Source: Streptomyces sp. NBRC 109706
GTDB taxonomy: Bacteria; Actinomycetota; Actinomycetes; Streptomycetales; Streptomycetaceae
Direction: 5' to 3'
Assembly (NCBI RefSeq): GCF_000974485.1
Contig: NZ_BBOM01000008.1
Location: forward strand, 248,001 to 312,000
Length of the DNA stretch: 64,000 bases
Each line of letters opens with the position of its first letter. Within the stretch, counting starts at the first letter, position 1. Shown here one piece after another: positions 33,307-41,883 of the stretch. Under the pieces are notes generated by a model, which was not told where the DNA came from, searched no databases, and saw only the letters and a program-made list of their open reading frames with translations. The position numbers were made by a program, and so were the translations under genes.

Positions 33307-33889
33307 GCCCTTTCCCACCACGGCCAAGATCCTGGTCGCCGGCGGCTTCGGCGTGGGCAAGACCACCCTGGTCGGGGCGGTCAGCGAGATCGAGCCGTTG
33401 AGCACGGAGGAACTGCTCACCCAGCTCAGCGCCGAGACCGACAGCCTGACCGGGGTCGAGCGCAAGACCACCACCACGGTGGCAATGGACTTCGGCCGGA
33501 TCACGCTGGACAACCAGCATGTGCTCTATCTGTTCGGCACCCCCGGCCAGGAGCGGTTCTGGTTCGTCTGGGACGAGCTGTGCCACGGGGCGTTGGGCGC
33601 CGTGGTGCTGGCCGACACCCGCCGGCTCGAACACAGCTTCCCCGCGGTGGACTTCTTCGAGCGCCGGGGCGTCGGCTTCGTGGTCGCGGTCAACGAGTTC
33701 GACCACGCCGTCCGTTACACCTCCGACGAGGTGCGGACGGCCCTGGACCTCGACGCCCGGGTGCCCGTCGTCAGCTGTGACGCGCGGAAGGCGGCGTCGG
33801 CCACCCGGGTGCTGGTCGCGCTGGTGCGCCATCTGATCGCCACCCGCGAGGGCGACGAGGCCCAGCCCCCGCCGACGGATCGATCCTGA
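33284..33889 (+). CDS. cvnD: Conservon GTPase CvnD (MglA/Ras-like)
   Basis: 201 residues. G1 GGFGVGKTTLVG (about residues 17-28), switch segment TTTTVAMDFGRI, G3-like FGTPGQERF and a G4-like VNEFDHA, diverged from the canonical NKXD. CvnD is a small GTPase of the Roadblock-regulated class; conservons tune development, antibiotic production or stress responses. No cytochrome P450 gene (cvnE) follows; the next gene is convergent metG. Confidence 0.9.
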   Translation: MDSANGSEPFPTTAKILVAGGFGVGKTTLVGAVSEIEPLSTEELLTQLSAETDSLTGVERKTTTTVAMDFGRITLDNQHVLYLFGTPGQERFWFVWDELCHGALGAVVLADTRRLEHSFPAVDFFERRGVGFVVAVNEFDHAVRYTSDEVRTALDLDARVPVVSCDARKAASATRVLVALVRHLIATREGDEAQPPPTDRS

Positions 33890-33914
33890 CGCCGGCGGAG
33901 GCGGGGCCCTCGGC

Positions 33915-35654
33915 TCAGCCCTCCTCGCCGCCGAACCGTTCGCGGTAGGCGGCCAGATCGTCGTCGGTGAGCTTGGTGAAGAGCACCGGCGGCACGGTGA
34001 ACGGGGTGCCGGCCGCCACCGTGTCCAGGGCGCGGGCCGCGTCGGCGGTCACCCAGTCGGTGTCGAGCCGGGCCCTGGCGTCCGCGTCCGTCGGCGTGAA
34101 GACCTCGCGGATGGCGGCCGAGGTGAACGGGATGAACGGCTCGGAGACCACCGCGTAGAGATGGATCAGGTTGATGGCGGTGCGCAGCGTCAGCGCCGCG
34201 GCGTCCGGATCGGCCTTGATCTCCTTCCAGGGGGCCTTCGACTCCAGATAGACGTTGCCCGCGCTCCACAGCGCGCGCAGCGCGAACGCCGCCTTGCGGA
34301 ACTGCAGTGCCTCCAGCTGCTGTTCGTACTCGGCCAGCAGCCCGGCGACCTCCTCGCCCAGCGCCCGCTCCGCCTCGCCCGGCTCGTGCCCGGCGGGCAC
34401 CTCGTCCCCGAACCGCTTGCGGGAGAACGACAGCACCCGGTTGACGAAGTTGCCCAGGGTGTCGGCGAGATCCTTGTTGACCGTGGAGGAGAACAGCTCC
34501 CAGGAGAACGCCGAATCGTCCGACTCCGGCGCCGACGCCATCAGGAAGTACCGCCAGTAGTCGGCGGGCAGCAGCTCCAGCGCCTGGTCGGTGAAGATGC
34601 CGCGGTTCTGCGAGGTGGAGAACTTGCCGCCGTAGTAGGTGAGCCAGTTGAGCGCCTTGACGTAGTCGACCTGCTTCCACGGCTCCCTGGTGCCCAGCTG
34701 GGTGGCGGGGAACATCACGGTGTGGAACGGCACATTGTCCTTGGCCATGAACTCCGTGTACCGGACGGTGTCGTCCGCCTCGTACCACCAGGAGCGCCAG
34801 TCCCGCGACTCGCCCTCGCCGGCCGCGTCGGCCCACTCCTTGGTGGCGCCGATATAGCCGATCGGGGCGTCGAACCAGACGTAGAACACCTTGCCCTCGG
34901 CGGCCAGTTCGGGCCAGACATCGGCCGGCACCGGGACGCCCCACGCCAGGTCCCTGGTGATGGAACGGTCGTGCAGGCCCTCCGTCAGCCACTTCCTGGC
35001 GATGGAGGAGGCCAGCGTCGGCCACTCGGCGCCATGGCGCTCGACAAAGGCGTCGACCTCGGGCTCCAGCTTGGACTGGAGCAGGAACAGGTGCTTGGTC
35101 TCCCGCACCTCCAGGTCCGTGCTGCCGCTGACGGCCGAGCGGGCGTCCAGCAGATCCGTGGGGTCGAGCACCCGGGTGCAGTTCTCGCACTGGTCGCCGC
35201 GCGCCGCCTCGTAGGCGCAGTACGGGCAGGTGCCGACGATATAGCGGTCGGGCAGGAAACGGCCGTCGCTGATCGAGTAGACCTGGCGGGTGGTGCGTTC
35301 CTCGATGAAGCCGTTCTCCGCCAGGCGTCGGGCGAAGTGCTGGGTGATCTCGATGTTCTGCGCGGACGAGGTGCGCCCGAAGTAGTCGAACTTCAGGCCG
35401 TAGCCGTCGTAGATCGCCTTCTGGGCCTGGTGCTGCTGGGTGCAGAACTCGTCCACCGGCAGCCCCGCCGCCTGGGCCGCCAGCTCGGCGGGTGTGCCGT
35501 GCTCGTCGGTGGCGCAGATATAGAGCACCTCGTGTCCGCGTTGCCGTAGATAGCGGGCGTAGACATCGGCGGGGAGCATCGAGCCGACCATGTTCCCCAG
35601 GTGCTTGATCCCGTTGATATAGGGCAACGCACTGGTGATGAGGTGTCGGGCCAT
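33915..35654 (-). CDS. metG: Methionyl-tRNA synthetase
   Basis: 579 residues. The class I signature is HLGN in YINGIKHLGNMVGS near the N-terminus; the KMSKS loop is KFSTSQNRG. Zinc knuckle CPYC...CENC lies at about residues 140-160 and VWFDAPIGYIGATKEW is the methionine site. It lacks the C-terminal tRNA-binding EMAP-like domain, usual for actinobacteria. Chosen start ATG 35654 (MARHLITS), nine bases after GGAG; a start 15 bases upstream is possible. No T-box-like leader is visible. It diverges from anmK. Confidence 0.94.
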   Translation of the reverse strand: MARHLITSALPYINGIKHLGNMVGSMLPADVYARYLRQRGHEVLYICATDEHGTPAELAAQAAGLPVDEFCTQQHQAQKAIYDGYGLKFDYFGRTSSAQNIEITQHFARRLAENGFIEERTTRQVYSISDGRFLPDRYIVGTCPYCAYEAARGDQCENCTRVLDPTDLLDARSAVSGSTDLEVRETKHLFLLQSKLEPEVDAFVERHGAEWPTLASSIARKWLTEGLHDRSITRDLAWGVPVPADVWPELAAEGKVFYVWFDAPIGYIGATKEWADAAGEGESRDWRSWWYEADDTVRYTEFMAKDNVPFHTVMFPATQLGTREPWKQVDYVKALNWLTYYGGKFSTSQNRGIFTDQALELLPADYWRYFLMASAPESDDSAFSWELFSSTVNKDLADTLGNFVNRVLSFSRKRFGDEVPAGHEPGEAERALGEEVAGLLAEYEQQLEALQFRKAAFALRALWSAGNVYLESKAPWKEIKADPDAAALTLRTAINLIHLYAVVSEPFIPFTSAAIREVFTPTDADARARLDTDWVTADAARALDTVAAGTPFTVPPVLFTKLTDDDLAAYRERFGGEEG

Positions 35655-35724
35655 CCTCGGATGCTCCAATGGTGAGAGGAATGAGCAGGCAGTGACGGGT
35701 CACGGAGGGTGACGGATCACTTTC

Positions 35725-37032
35725 ATGGACTTCACTTATCCTACCGAGCCGACAACGGGCGATCTCACAGTGTTTTCGACTGCGGGTTCCCCCGGGCGGC
35801 CCGCCCTCGGGGCGCTTCGGGTGATCGGTCTGCTCAGCGGCACCTCCCATGACGCGGTGGACGCGGTCGTCGCCGATCTCTCGTTCGCGCCCGAGCCAGG
35901 CGAGGCGCCGGACGAGCGGGTGGTGGTGCGGCCCCTCGGGATGCTCGGCGTGCCGCTGCCGCCCGAGCTGCGCGAGGCGCTGACCGAGAGCCTTCCGCCG
36001 GCGGAAACCACGCTGGAGCGGGTCTGCCGACTCGACACCTGGCTGGGCCAGTTCTTCGGCCGGGTCGCGGCCAGCGCCGATGCCGAGCTGGCCGGTGGCG
36101 CCACCGATCTGGTCGCCTCGCACGGCCAGACCGTCTTCCACTGGACCAGCGGCGCGCGGGCGCTGGGCACCCTGCAGCTGGGCGCCGCCGGCTGGATCGC
36201 GGAGGCCACCGGGCTGCCCGTGGTCTCCGACTTCCGCACCCGGGACATCGCCAAGGGCGGACAGGGCGCCCCGCTGGTGCCGCTGCTCGACGCCCTGCTG
36301 CTGCTCGGCGGCGACGGCGACGGCGAAGGGGGCGGACCCGGCGGCGCCGGCCGGGGCGTTGTCAATCTGGGCGGGATCGCCAACATCACCGCGCGGGACA
36401 CCGCCGGCCGGCTGGTCGCCTATGACGTGGGCCCGGCCAACGCGCTGATCGACGCCGCCGTGGTGGAGACCAGCGGCGGCGCGCTGCGGATGGACGTCGA
36501 CGGTGCCGCCGCCGCCCGCGGGCGGGTCGATCCCGCGCTGCTGGCCCGGCTGTTGGCCGAGCCCTACTACCGGCTGCCGCCGCCCAGATCCACGGGGAAG
36601 GAGCTGTTCCACGCCGGCTATCTCCGGGACCGGCTGCCGGCCGAGCCGATCGCGCCCGACGATCTGGTCGCCACCGTCACGGAGTTGACCGCCGTGCTGG
36701 TTGCCGAGGCCGCCGCGGGACTCGGGCTGACGGAGCTGCTGGTCTCGGGCGGCGGGGTGCGCAACCCGACGCTGCTCGCCCGGCTGCGCGCCCTGGCGGC
36801 GCCCGCCGAGGTGCGCCCGACCGACGAGCTGGGGCTGCCGTCGGACGCCAAGGAGGCGCTGCTGTTCGCGCTGTTGGGCTTTCTCACCCTGCACGGGCTG
36901 CCGGGGAACGTGCCGGCGGCGACGGGCGCGGCGGAGGCCGCCGTGCTGGGCTCGATCACCCCGGGCGCCGGCCCGCTGCGGCTGCCACCGCCCCGCGCCC
37001 GCCGGCCGCGCCGGCTGGTGATCGAAAGCTGA
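35725..37032 (+). CDS. anmK: Anhydro-N-acetylmuramic acid kinase
   Basis: 435 residues. AnmK phosphorylates and opens 1,6-anhydro-MurNAc during peptidoglycan recycling. Key segments: VIGLLSGTSHDAVDAVVADL (the ATP-side loop), LVASHGQTVFHW, GAPLVPLLDALLL, VNLGGIANITA, and VSGGGVRNPTLL. The start is uncertain: family members begin at the RVIGLLSG segment (GTG 35820), whereas ATG 35725 adds about 30 unusual residues without a clear ribosome site. A long hairpin follows the stop. Confidence 0.9.
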   Translation: MDFTYPTEPTTGDLTVFSTAGSPGRPALGALRVIGLLSGTSHDAVDAVVADLSFAPEPGEAPDERVVVRPLGMLGVPLPPELREALTESLPPAETTLERVCRLDTWLGQFFGRVAASADAELAGGATDLVASHGQTVFHWTSGARALGTLQLGAAGWIAEATGLPVVSDFRTRDIAKGGQGAPLVPLLDALLLLGGDGDGEGGGPGGAGRGVVNLGGIANITARDTAGRLVAYDVGPANALIDAAVVETSGGALRMDVDGAAAARGRVDPALLARLLAEPYYRLPPPRSTGKELFHAGYLRDRLPAEPIAPDDLVATVTELTAVLVAEAAAGLGLTELLVSGGGVRNPTLLARLRALAAPAEVRPTDELGLPSDAKEALLFALLGFLTLHGLPGNVPAATGAAEAAVLGSITPGAGPLRLPPPRARRPRRLVIES

Positions 37033-37036
37033 ACGT

Positions 37037-37072
37037 GCCCCCATGGCCCGGGGCGTTCCGGGCCGTGGGGGC
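37037..37072. terminator. Bidirectional hairpin between anmK and the c-di-GMP gene
   Basis: A 15-base stem with one wobble pair: arm 37037-37051 pairs with 37058-37072 around a 6-base loop. It fills nearly the whole gap between two convergent genes. Confidence 0.65.
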
Positions 37073-37079
37073 GTCGCGC

Positions 37080-39230
37080 TCAGACCGCCTCGGGCAGCCG
37101 CTCCGGCGGGCCCGGCCTGGCGTAGTACCAGCCCTGCGCCGAATCGCAGCCGAGATCGCGCAGCTGCTCGGCCTGGGTGGAGGTCTCCACGCCCTCCACG
37201 GTGACCGAGAGGCGCAGCGCGTGCGCCAGCGACACGATGCCCTCCACGATCTTGAGATCCACCGGATCGGCCGGGGTGCGCTGCAGGCCCTGGGTGAAGG
37301 AGCGGTCCAACTTCAGTGTGCTGGCGGGCAGTCGGCGCAGATTGGCGAGGTTGGAGTATCCGGTGCCGAAGTCGTCGAGGGCGATCCCCACGCCCAGCTC
37401 GGCCAGCTGCCGCAGCGGCCGCAGCTCATGCTCGTCGGCCCGGATCATCGCCGTCTCGGTCACTTCGAGGCAGAGCGCGCTCGGCGGCAGGCCCGCCTCC
37501 TCCAGCACCGCGACGGTGTCCTCCACCAGCTCGGGATGGTGCAGCTGACGGGGCGAGAGATTGACGTTCACCCGCAGCGGACGGGGGCCGCCGATGCCGC
37601 GCACCTGCCATTTGCACGCCTGCCGGACCGCCTCCTGCAGCACCCAGCGGCCCAACGGCACGATCAGCCCGGTGTGTTCGGCGAGCGGGATGAACCGGTC
37701 CGGGCCGAGCACCCCGTGCCTGGGGTGGCTCCAGCGCACCAGGGCCTCGGCGCCCTCCAGGCTGCCGTCCTCCATCTTCACCAGTGGCTGGTACTCGATG
37801 AAGAACTCGCAGCCCTTGAGGGCCGCCGGCAGATGGTGGGTGAGGTGGTGGCGGCTGATCGCCCGGGCGTCGGAGTCCGGATCGGCCAACGCGTAACGGT
37901 TGCCGCCCTCGGCCTTGGCCCGGTACATGGTGATGTCGGCGCTGCGCAGCACCTCGGCCGAGGTGAGGTTCCGCGTGGGCCCCTCCACCACGCCGATGCT
38001 GGCCCGCACCATCAGCTCCCGGTCGCCGACCGTGACCGGCGTGGCCAGCGAGGCCAGCGCGCGGCGCGCCAGCTCGGCCACCGCGTCGCTGGTCGGCGGG
38101 TCGATGATCAGCGCCACGAACTCGTCGCCGCCGATCCTGGCCAGCATCTGGCCGGGGCCGGCCGCGCACGCCTGGAGGCGTTCGGCCACCGCGATCAGCA
38201 GCTGGTCGCCCACCGCGTGCCCCAGGCTGTCGTTGACCGCCTTGAAACCGTCCAGATCCAGATAGCAGAGGCCCACCCGGCTCTGCTGCGAGCCAGCGGC
38301 CAGGGCCTGTTCCAGCTTCTCGAAGAACATCGACCGGTTGGGCAGATCGGTGAGCGCGTCATGGGTGGCCTGGTAGCGCAGCCGGAGGTTGAGCAGCCGA
38401 CGCTCGGACACGTCCTCCATCATCGCCAGCATGTAGCGCGGGTCGCCCTCGGCGTCGCGCAGCAGGGACACCGTCAGATTGGTCCACAGCACGGTGCCGT
38501 CGCTGCGGCTGTAGGGCTTCTCCACCTGGTAGTGCTCGCGTTCGCCGCGCATCAGCTCCCGCTGCATCCGCCACATCTCGGGCGAGTCCTCGGGATGGGT
38601 CCAGTCCAGCACGTTGCGGACCTGCGGCGGGGTGGACTGGCCGCCCATCATCCGGGCGAAGGAGTCGTTGGTGTCGATGATGTTGCCGTGGATATCGGCG
38701 ATGCCGATGCCGAGCGCGGCGTCCCTGAAGACGGCGCGGAACCGCGTCTCGCTCTCGTGGAGGGCGTTGGCGATCTCGGTCTGGGCGGTCAGGGCGGCCA
38801 CCGACAGCGATTCCTGCTCGCTGCGGGTGCGTTCCTGGAGGGCGCGCGCGAAGCCGGCGGAGATCGCGTGCTGGAGGCGGGCGCACCGGCTGCGCGCCTC
38901 CTCCTGGCCGAGGGCGGCGATATCGGCGCAGTACAGGAGCAGATAGGCGTCGACCACGCCCAGCACCCTGGGCAGCGCCTCGGGCGCGGTGCAGTGCGCG
39001 GCGACCAGCGCCTCGCCGACGAAGACCCCGGGGCTGGGGTCGAAGGGCTGGGCGCGCAACGCCCTGGCCAGGCGTTCGGCGAGGGCCGTCAGCAGGCCCT
39101 CGAACTCCCGCTTGGTCATGGAGGTGGTGGTGGCCGGATAGACCGCGCGGCACCAGATGGTGGCGAAGCGCCGCAGCCCGTCCGGCGGCAGGGAGGGCGT
39201 GGGGGTGGGGGTGTGCGGGGAGTCGGTCAC
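37080..39230 (-). CDS. PAS-GGDEF-EAL cyclic di-GMP enzyme
   Basis: 716 residues. A helical N-terminal region (1-155), one PAS domain with PAC motif (about 160-275), a diguanylate cyclase domain with intact IGGDEF at about 366-371, and an EAL phosphodiesterase domain (about 460-700) with EALVRW, LEVTETA, DDFGTGYSNL, LKLDRSF and VEGVET all present. Both activities look catalytically possible; net output is unknown. Architecture matches the streptomycete RmdA/CdgA type. No membrane segments, so it is cytosolic. GTG 39230 overlaps the upstream methyltransferase stop by four bases. Confidence 0.92.
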   Translation of the reverse strand: MTDSPHTPTPTPSLPPDGLRRFATIWCRAVYPATTTSMTKREFEGLLTALAERLARALRAQPFDPSPGVFVGEALVAAHCTAPEALPRVLGVVDAYLLLYCADIAALGQEEARSRCARLQHAISAGFARALQERTRSEQESLSVAALTAQTEIANALHESETRFRAVFRDAALGIGIADIHGNIIDTNDSFARMMGGQSTPPQVRNVLDWTHPEDSPEMWRMQRELMRGEREHYQVEKPYSRSDGTVLWTNLTVSLLRDAEGDPRYMLAMMEDVSERRLLNLRLRYQATHDALTDLPNRSMFFEKLEQALAAGSQQSRVGLCYLDLDGFKAVNDSLGHAVGDQLLIAVAERLQACAAGPGQMLARIGGDEFVALIIDPPTSDAVAELARRALASLATPVTVGDRELMVRASIGVVEGPTRNLTSAEVLRSADITMYRAKAEGGNRYALADPDSDARAISRHHLTHHLPAALKGCEFFIEYQPLVKMEDGSLEGAEALVRWSHPRHGVLGPDRFIPLAEHTGLIVPLGRWVLQEAVRQACKWQVRGIGGPRPLRVNVNLSPRQLHHPELVEDTVAVLEEAGLPPSALCLEVTETAMIRADEHELRPLRQLAELGVGIALDDFGTGYSNLANLRRLPASTLKLDRSFTQGLQRTPADPVDLKIVEGIVSLAHALRLSVTVEGVETSTQAEQLRDLGCDSAQGWYYARPGPPERLPEAV

Positions 39231-40039
39231 GCCGTGCGCCCCACCCCGGCGATGCCGCTGAACGCCAGCGGGTCCTCGTCCTCGATCGCGTCCTCGGGCC
39301 GCCAGTGGCCCAGGGGGACCAGGCCGGGATCGACCAGCTCGAAGCCGTCGAAGAAACGGGCCACCTCGGACTCGCCGCGCATCACCAGATCGGAGCCGTT
39401 CCCGCGGTACACCTCGGTCAGCTCGTCGCCCTGGTCGGCGGTCACGGGGCCGTTGTCGACGGAGGCGTGGGTGAGGATCAGAAGGCTGCCGGGGGCCAGC
39501 GCGTCGCGGAGGGTGGCGACCTTCTCCAGCGGCTTCTCCTCGTCGTCCAGGAAGTGCAGCAGCGCGACCAGGAGCAGGGCCACCGGCTTGCCGAAGTCGA
39601 GCAGTCGTGCGGCCTCCTCGCTGTGCAGGATGGCCTCGGGTTGCCGGAAGTCCGCGGCGACGATGTCGGTGCGGGGGACGTTTTCCAGCACCGCGCGGCT
39701 GTGGGCGACGGCGACCGGATCGTTGTCCACATAGAGCACGTCGGCCTCGGGGCACGCCTGTTGGGCGACTTCGTGGACGTTGCCATGGGTGGGTATTCCT
39801 GAGCCGATGTCGAGGAATTGGGTGATGCCCTCGGCCACCGCGTAGCGCACCGCCCGACGCATGAACGCGCGATTGGCCTGCATGATCTTGGGGAGGCCGG
39901 GAAACACCTCCACCGCCCTGCGGGCCACGACGCGGTCGACCTCGAAATTGTGCGAGCCGCCGAGGTAATAGTCGTACATGCGCGACACGCTCGGCACGGA
40001 CAGATCAATGCCCTGTGGTGCCCAGGTGGGTCGTTCCAT
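39227..40039 (-). CDS. SAM-dependent methyltransferase (DUF574 type)
   Basis: 270 residues of the actinobacterial DUF574/methyltransferase-19 family. SVSRMYDYYLGGSHNFEVDR at the N-terminus is the family hallmark; FLDIGSGIPTHGNVHEVAQ is the SAM-binding loop and YVDNDPVAVAHSRA the ribose-binding acid. Substrates are unknown; dozens of paralogues occur per genome. The ATG at 40039 follows GGAG by six bases. It is translationally coupled to the c-di-GMP gene downstream, an unusual pairing. Confidence 0.9.
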   Translation of the reverse strand: MERPTWAPQGIDLSVPSVSRMYDYYLGGSHNFEVDRVVARRAVEVFPGLPKIMQANRAFMRRAVRYAVAEGITQFLDIGSGIPTHGNVHEVAQQACPEADVLYVDNDPVAVAHSRAVLENVPRTDIVAADFRQPEAILHSEEAARLLDFGKPVALLLVALLHFLDDEEKPLEKVATLRDALAPGSLLILTHASVDNGPVTADQGDELTEVYRGNGSDLVMRGESEVARFFDGFELVDPGLVPLGHWRPEDAIEDEDPLAFSGIAGVGRTA

Positions 40040-40416
40040 TGACGTCTCCAATGTCCCCTGCATATGCGCTAAATGGCCCCGACGGATGAGACTACTGACC
40101 CCGCGCCAGTTCAGGGAAGGAAACGGAAGGTCAACCTCCTCCTGTTGGGCGGGTACTGGAGCATCTGTCCCGATTGACGGACGCGTCACACCCGCCCGAC
40201 ACGCGCGGGTTCCGCGCGCTCCGGGGGCGTTCGCCCTCGTGGAGAAGGCGAAGCGGATCGTTCAAAGCCCGTGCGATATGGCCGAGTTCGAACGGTCGCA
40301 AACTTCTTCGGTCTTCTTCGAAACAGGCCGCGACGCCTCGCGGGACACCGCCGGGCGGCGTCCCGCGCGTCGCCGGCGGGCCGCGAGGCCGGATTCTGGC
40401 CGAGACTCGACGCCGC
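40040..40416. other. 377-base gap between methyltransferase and Rpf-type gene
   Basis: No gene found. The side near 40040-40110 is AT-richer and should hold the methyltransferase promoter; the other side holds the hairpin ending the wall-hydrolase transcript. Confidence 0.5.
40340..40366 (-). terminator. Hairpin after the wall-hydrolase gene
   Basis: GCGGGAC (40340-40346) pairs with GTCCCGC (40360-40366), with further CCGC/GCGG pairing inside. It lies about 50 bases beyond the minus-strand stop at 40417. Confidence 0.5.
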
Positions 40417-41661
40417 TCAGAGGGTGACGCCGTTGTTCCTGAGGTATGCGACCGGGTCCACATCGGTGCCGAACGCCTCGCCGGTGCGGATCTCGAAGTG
40501 CAGGTGCGGGCCTGAGGAGTTGCCCGTGGAGCCGGCGCGGCCCACCCGCTGCCCGGCGCTCACCGGCTGCCCCTCCGACACCGAGATCGCGGAGAGATGG
40601 GCGTACTGGCTGTAGTGGCCGTCCCCGTGGCGCACGATGACCTCGTAGCCGAACGATCCGGACCAGCCGGCCGAGACGACCTGACCGTCCGTCACCGACT
40701 TCACCGTGGTGCCGGTGGAGACGGGGAAGTCGACGCCGGTGTGGTAGCCGAGGGACCAGGAGCCGCCGGAGGCGTGGTACGCGGTGCCGGTGCCGGCGTC
40801 GACGGGGGAGTGGTACGCGGCGGCGGCTGGCGCCGGATCCTCGGCGCGCTCACCCTGCGGCTCCTCGACGGGCTCCGGTTCGGGCTCGGGCTCCGGCTCC
40901 GGCTCCGGCTCGGGCTCCGGCTCCGGCTCCGGCTCTGGTTCCGGTTCAGGCTCGGGTTCTGGTTCGGGCTGTTCGGCGGGCTGCTCCTGGGAGGCGCGCA
41001 GTTCCAGCCGCTGGCCCGGGAAGATCAGGTTGGGATCGCCGCCCACCGTGCCCCGGTTGAGGTCGTAGAGCGACTGCCAACCGCCGGAGACACGGTGGGT
41101 CTCGGCGATCTCGGAGAGGGTGTCACCGCTGACCACCTCGTGGCGCTCCGGGGCGTCGGTCGTCGTCGCCGCCGCTGCCTGCCGCACCGGCTCGGCCTCC
41201 GCCTCCTCGGCGGCATCGCTGTCCGTGTCCCGCTCCGCGTCCCGGTCCGTGCCCGTGGCCGGCGAGATGGCCGGCCGCGGGCCGCCCCGGTCGAGACCGG
41301 CCCGCACCGAGCAGGTGGGCCAGGCCCCGGGGCCCTGCCCCTGCAGCACCTCTTCGGCGACGGCGATCTGCTGGTCCCTGGTGGCGAGGTCTGCGCGCGC
41401 GGCATACGCCGTGCCGCCGTACTCCTCCCAGGTGCTCTGCTGGAACTGTAAGCCGCCGAAATAGCCGTTGCCGGTGTTGATGTCCCAGACGCCGCTGCTC
41501 TCGCACTCGGCGACCTGTTCCCAGGTCTCCAACGGGGCCGCGCCCGCCCCGCTCGCGTTGACCAGTGGAAGTGCCAGACCCGCGCCGCCCGCCGTGACGG
41601 TCAACGAGGCGCGGGACACCGCGCTGGGTCGGTAGCGGCGGTGGCGCCCACGTCCGGACAT
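40417..41661 (-). CDS. Secreted Rpf-LysM-M23 cell-wall hydrolase
   Basis: 414 residues. An N-terminal signal segment ends near GAGAAPLE; the resuscitation-promoting-factor lysozyme-like domain follows (WEQVAECESSGVWDINTGNGYFGGLQF, catalytic Glu in AECES), then LysM (VVSGDTLSEIAETHRV), a Glu-Pro repeat spacer of about 35 residues, and an M23 endopeptidase with zinc ligands in GYHTGVDF and GPHLHFEI. It can therefore cleave both glycan and peptide bonds and should act in spore germination or growth. GGGAGGG precedes the ATG at 41661. Streptomycete RpfC has this architecture as I recall. Confidence 0.9.
   Translation of the reverse strand: MSGRGRHRRYRPSAVSRASLTVTAGGAGLALPLVNASGAGAAPLETWEQVAECESSGVWDINTGNGYFGGLQFQQSTWEEYGGTAYAARADLATRDQQIAVAEEVLQGQGPGAWPTCSVRAGLDRGGPRPAISPATGTDRDAERDTDSDAAEEAEAEPVRQAAAATTTDAPERHEVVSGDTLSEIAETHRVSGGWQSLYDLNRGTVGGDPNLIFPGQRLELRASQEQPAEQPEPEPEPEPEPEPEPEPEPEPEPEPEPEPEPEPVEEPQGERAEDPAPAAAAYHSPVDAGTGTAYHASGGSWSLGYHTGVDFPVSTGTTVKSVTDGQVVSAGWSGSFGYEVIVRHGDGHYSQYAHLSAISVSEGQPVSAGQRVGRAGSTGNSSGPHLHFEIRTGEAFGTDVDPVAYLRNNGVTL
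40870..40970. repeat. Glu-Pro codon repeat inside the wall hydrolase
   Basis: About 100 bases of GGCTCC/GGTTCG-type hexamers on the + strand, coding alternating Glu-Pro on the minus strand. The mixed synonymous codons argue for protein-level selection rather than recent slippage alone. Confidence 0.7.
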
Positions 41662-41805
41662 CTGCTGTTCCCTCCCCGACGAGACCCCTGGCACCGCGTC
41701 ATTTCCACGTGCGGACAGGGCAGTTGGCCCCAACGATATGGGGCGGACAATCGGTGCGGCAAGGGAGCGAAAGGCGCGCCGGCCGACCGCCGGCGGCGCC
41801 GTTCA

Positions 41806-41839
41806 AGATCCCGACGGGAGATCCCGAGGGAGATCCCGA
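41806..41839. repeat. Three direct repeats AGATCCCGA upstream of the wall hydrolase
   Basis: Copies at 41806-41814, 41819-41827 and 41831-41839, spaced 13 and 12 bases. They lie about 150 bases upstream of the wall-hydrolase start and 45 bases beyond the PAP2 stop. They could be an activator or repressor array; no factor is assigned. Confidence 0.4.
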
Positions 41840-41883
41840 TGAAACCAGGGGGACACGCGGCCGGCGGTCGAACAATGGCGCTT

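Noticed and set aside
35655..35724. T-box leader for metG
   Set aside because: The divergent gap is only about 70 bases and lacks a T-box sequence; there is no room for the structure.
33715..37044. A 1109-codon open frame on the minus strand
   Set aside because: It is a shadow: it runs antisense to anmK and out of frame through metG, and its translation is Arg/Gly/Ala-rich without domains. Long spurious frames are expected in DNA this GC-rich.
37035..39734. An 899-codon plus-strand open frame opposite the c-di-GMP gene
   Set aside because: The antisense translation has no domains and is full of His/Arg/Gln, whereas the minus-strand reading shows intact PAS, GGDEF and EAL motifs.
40784..41068. 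A Gly-Ser repeat protein on the plus strand
   Set aside because: It is the antisense of the Glu-Pro repeat in the wall hydrolase; there is no ribosome site or extended codon bias.
41662..41883. A cyclic di-AMP (ydaO-type) riboswitch before the wall hydrolase
   Set aside because: Some streptomycete rpf genes have one, so I looked for the conserved 3' block and core G-rich elements on the minus strand and did not find them. A covariance-model search would settle it.
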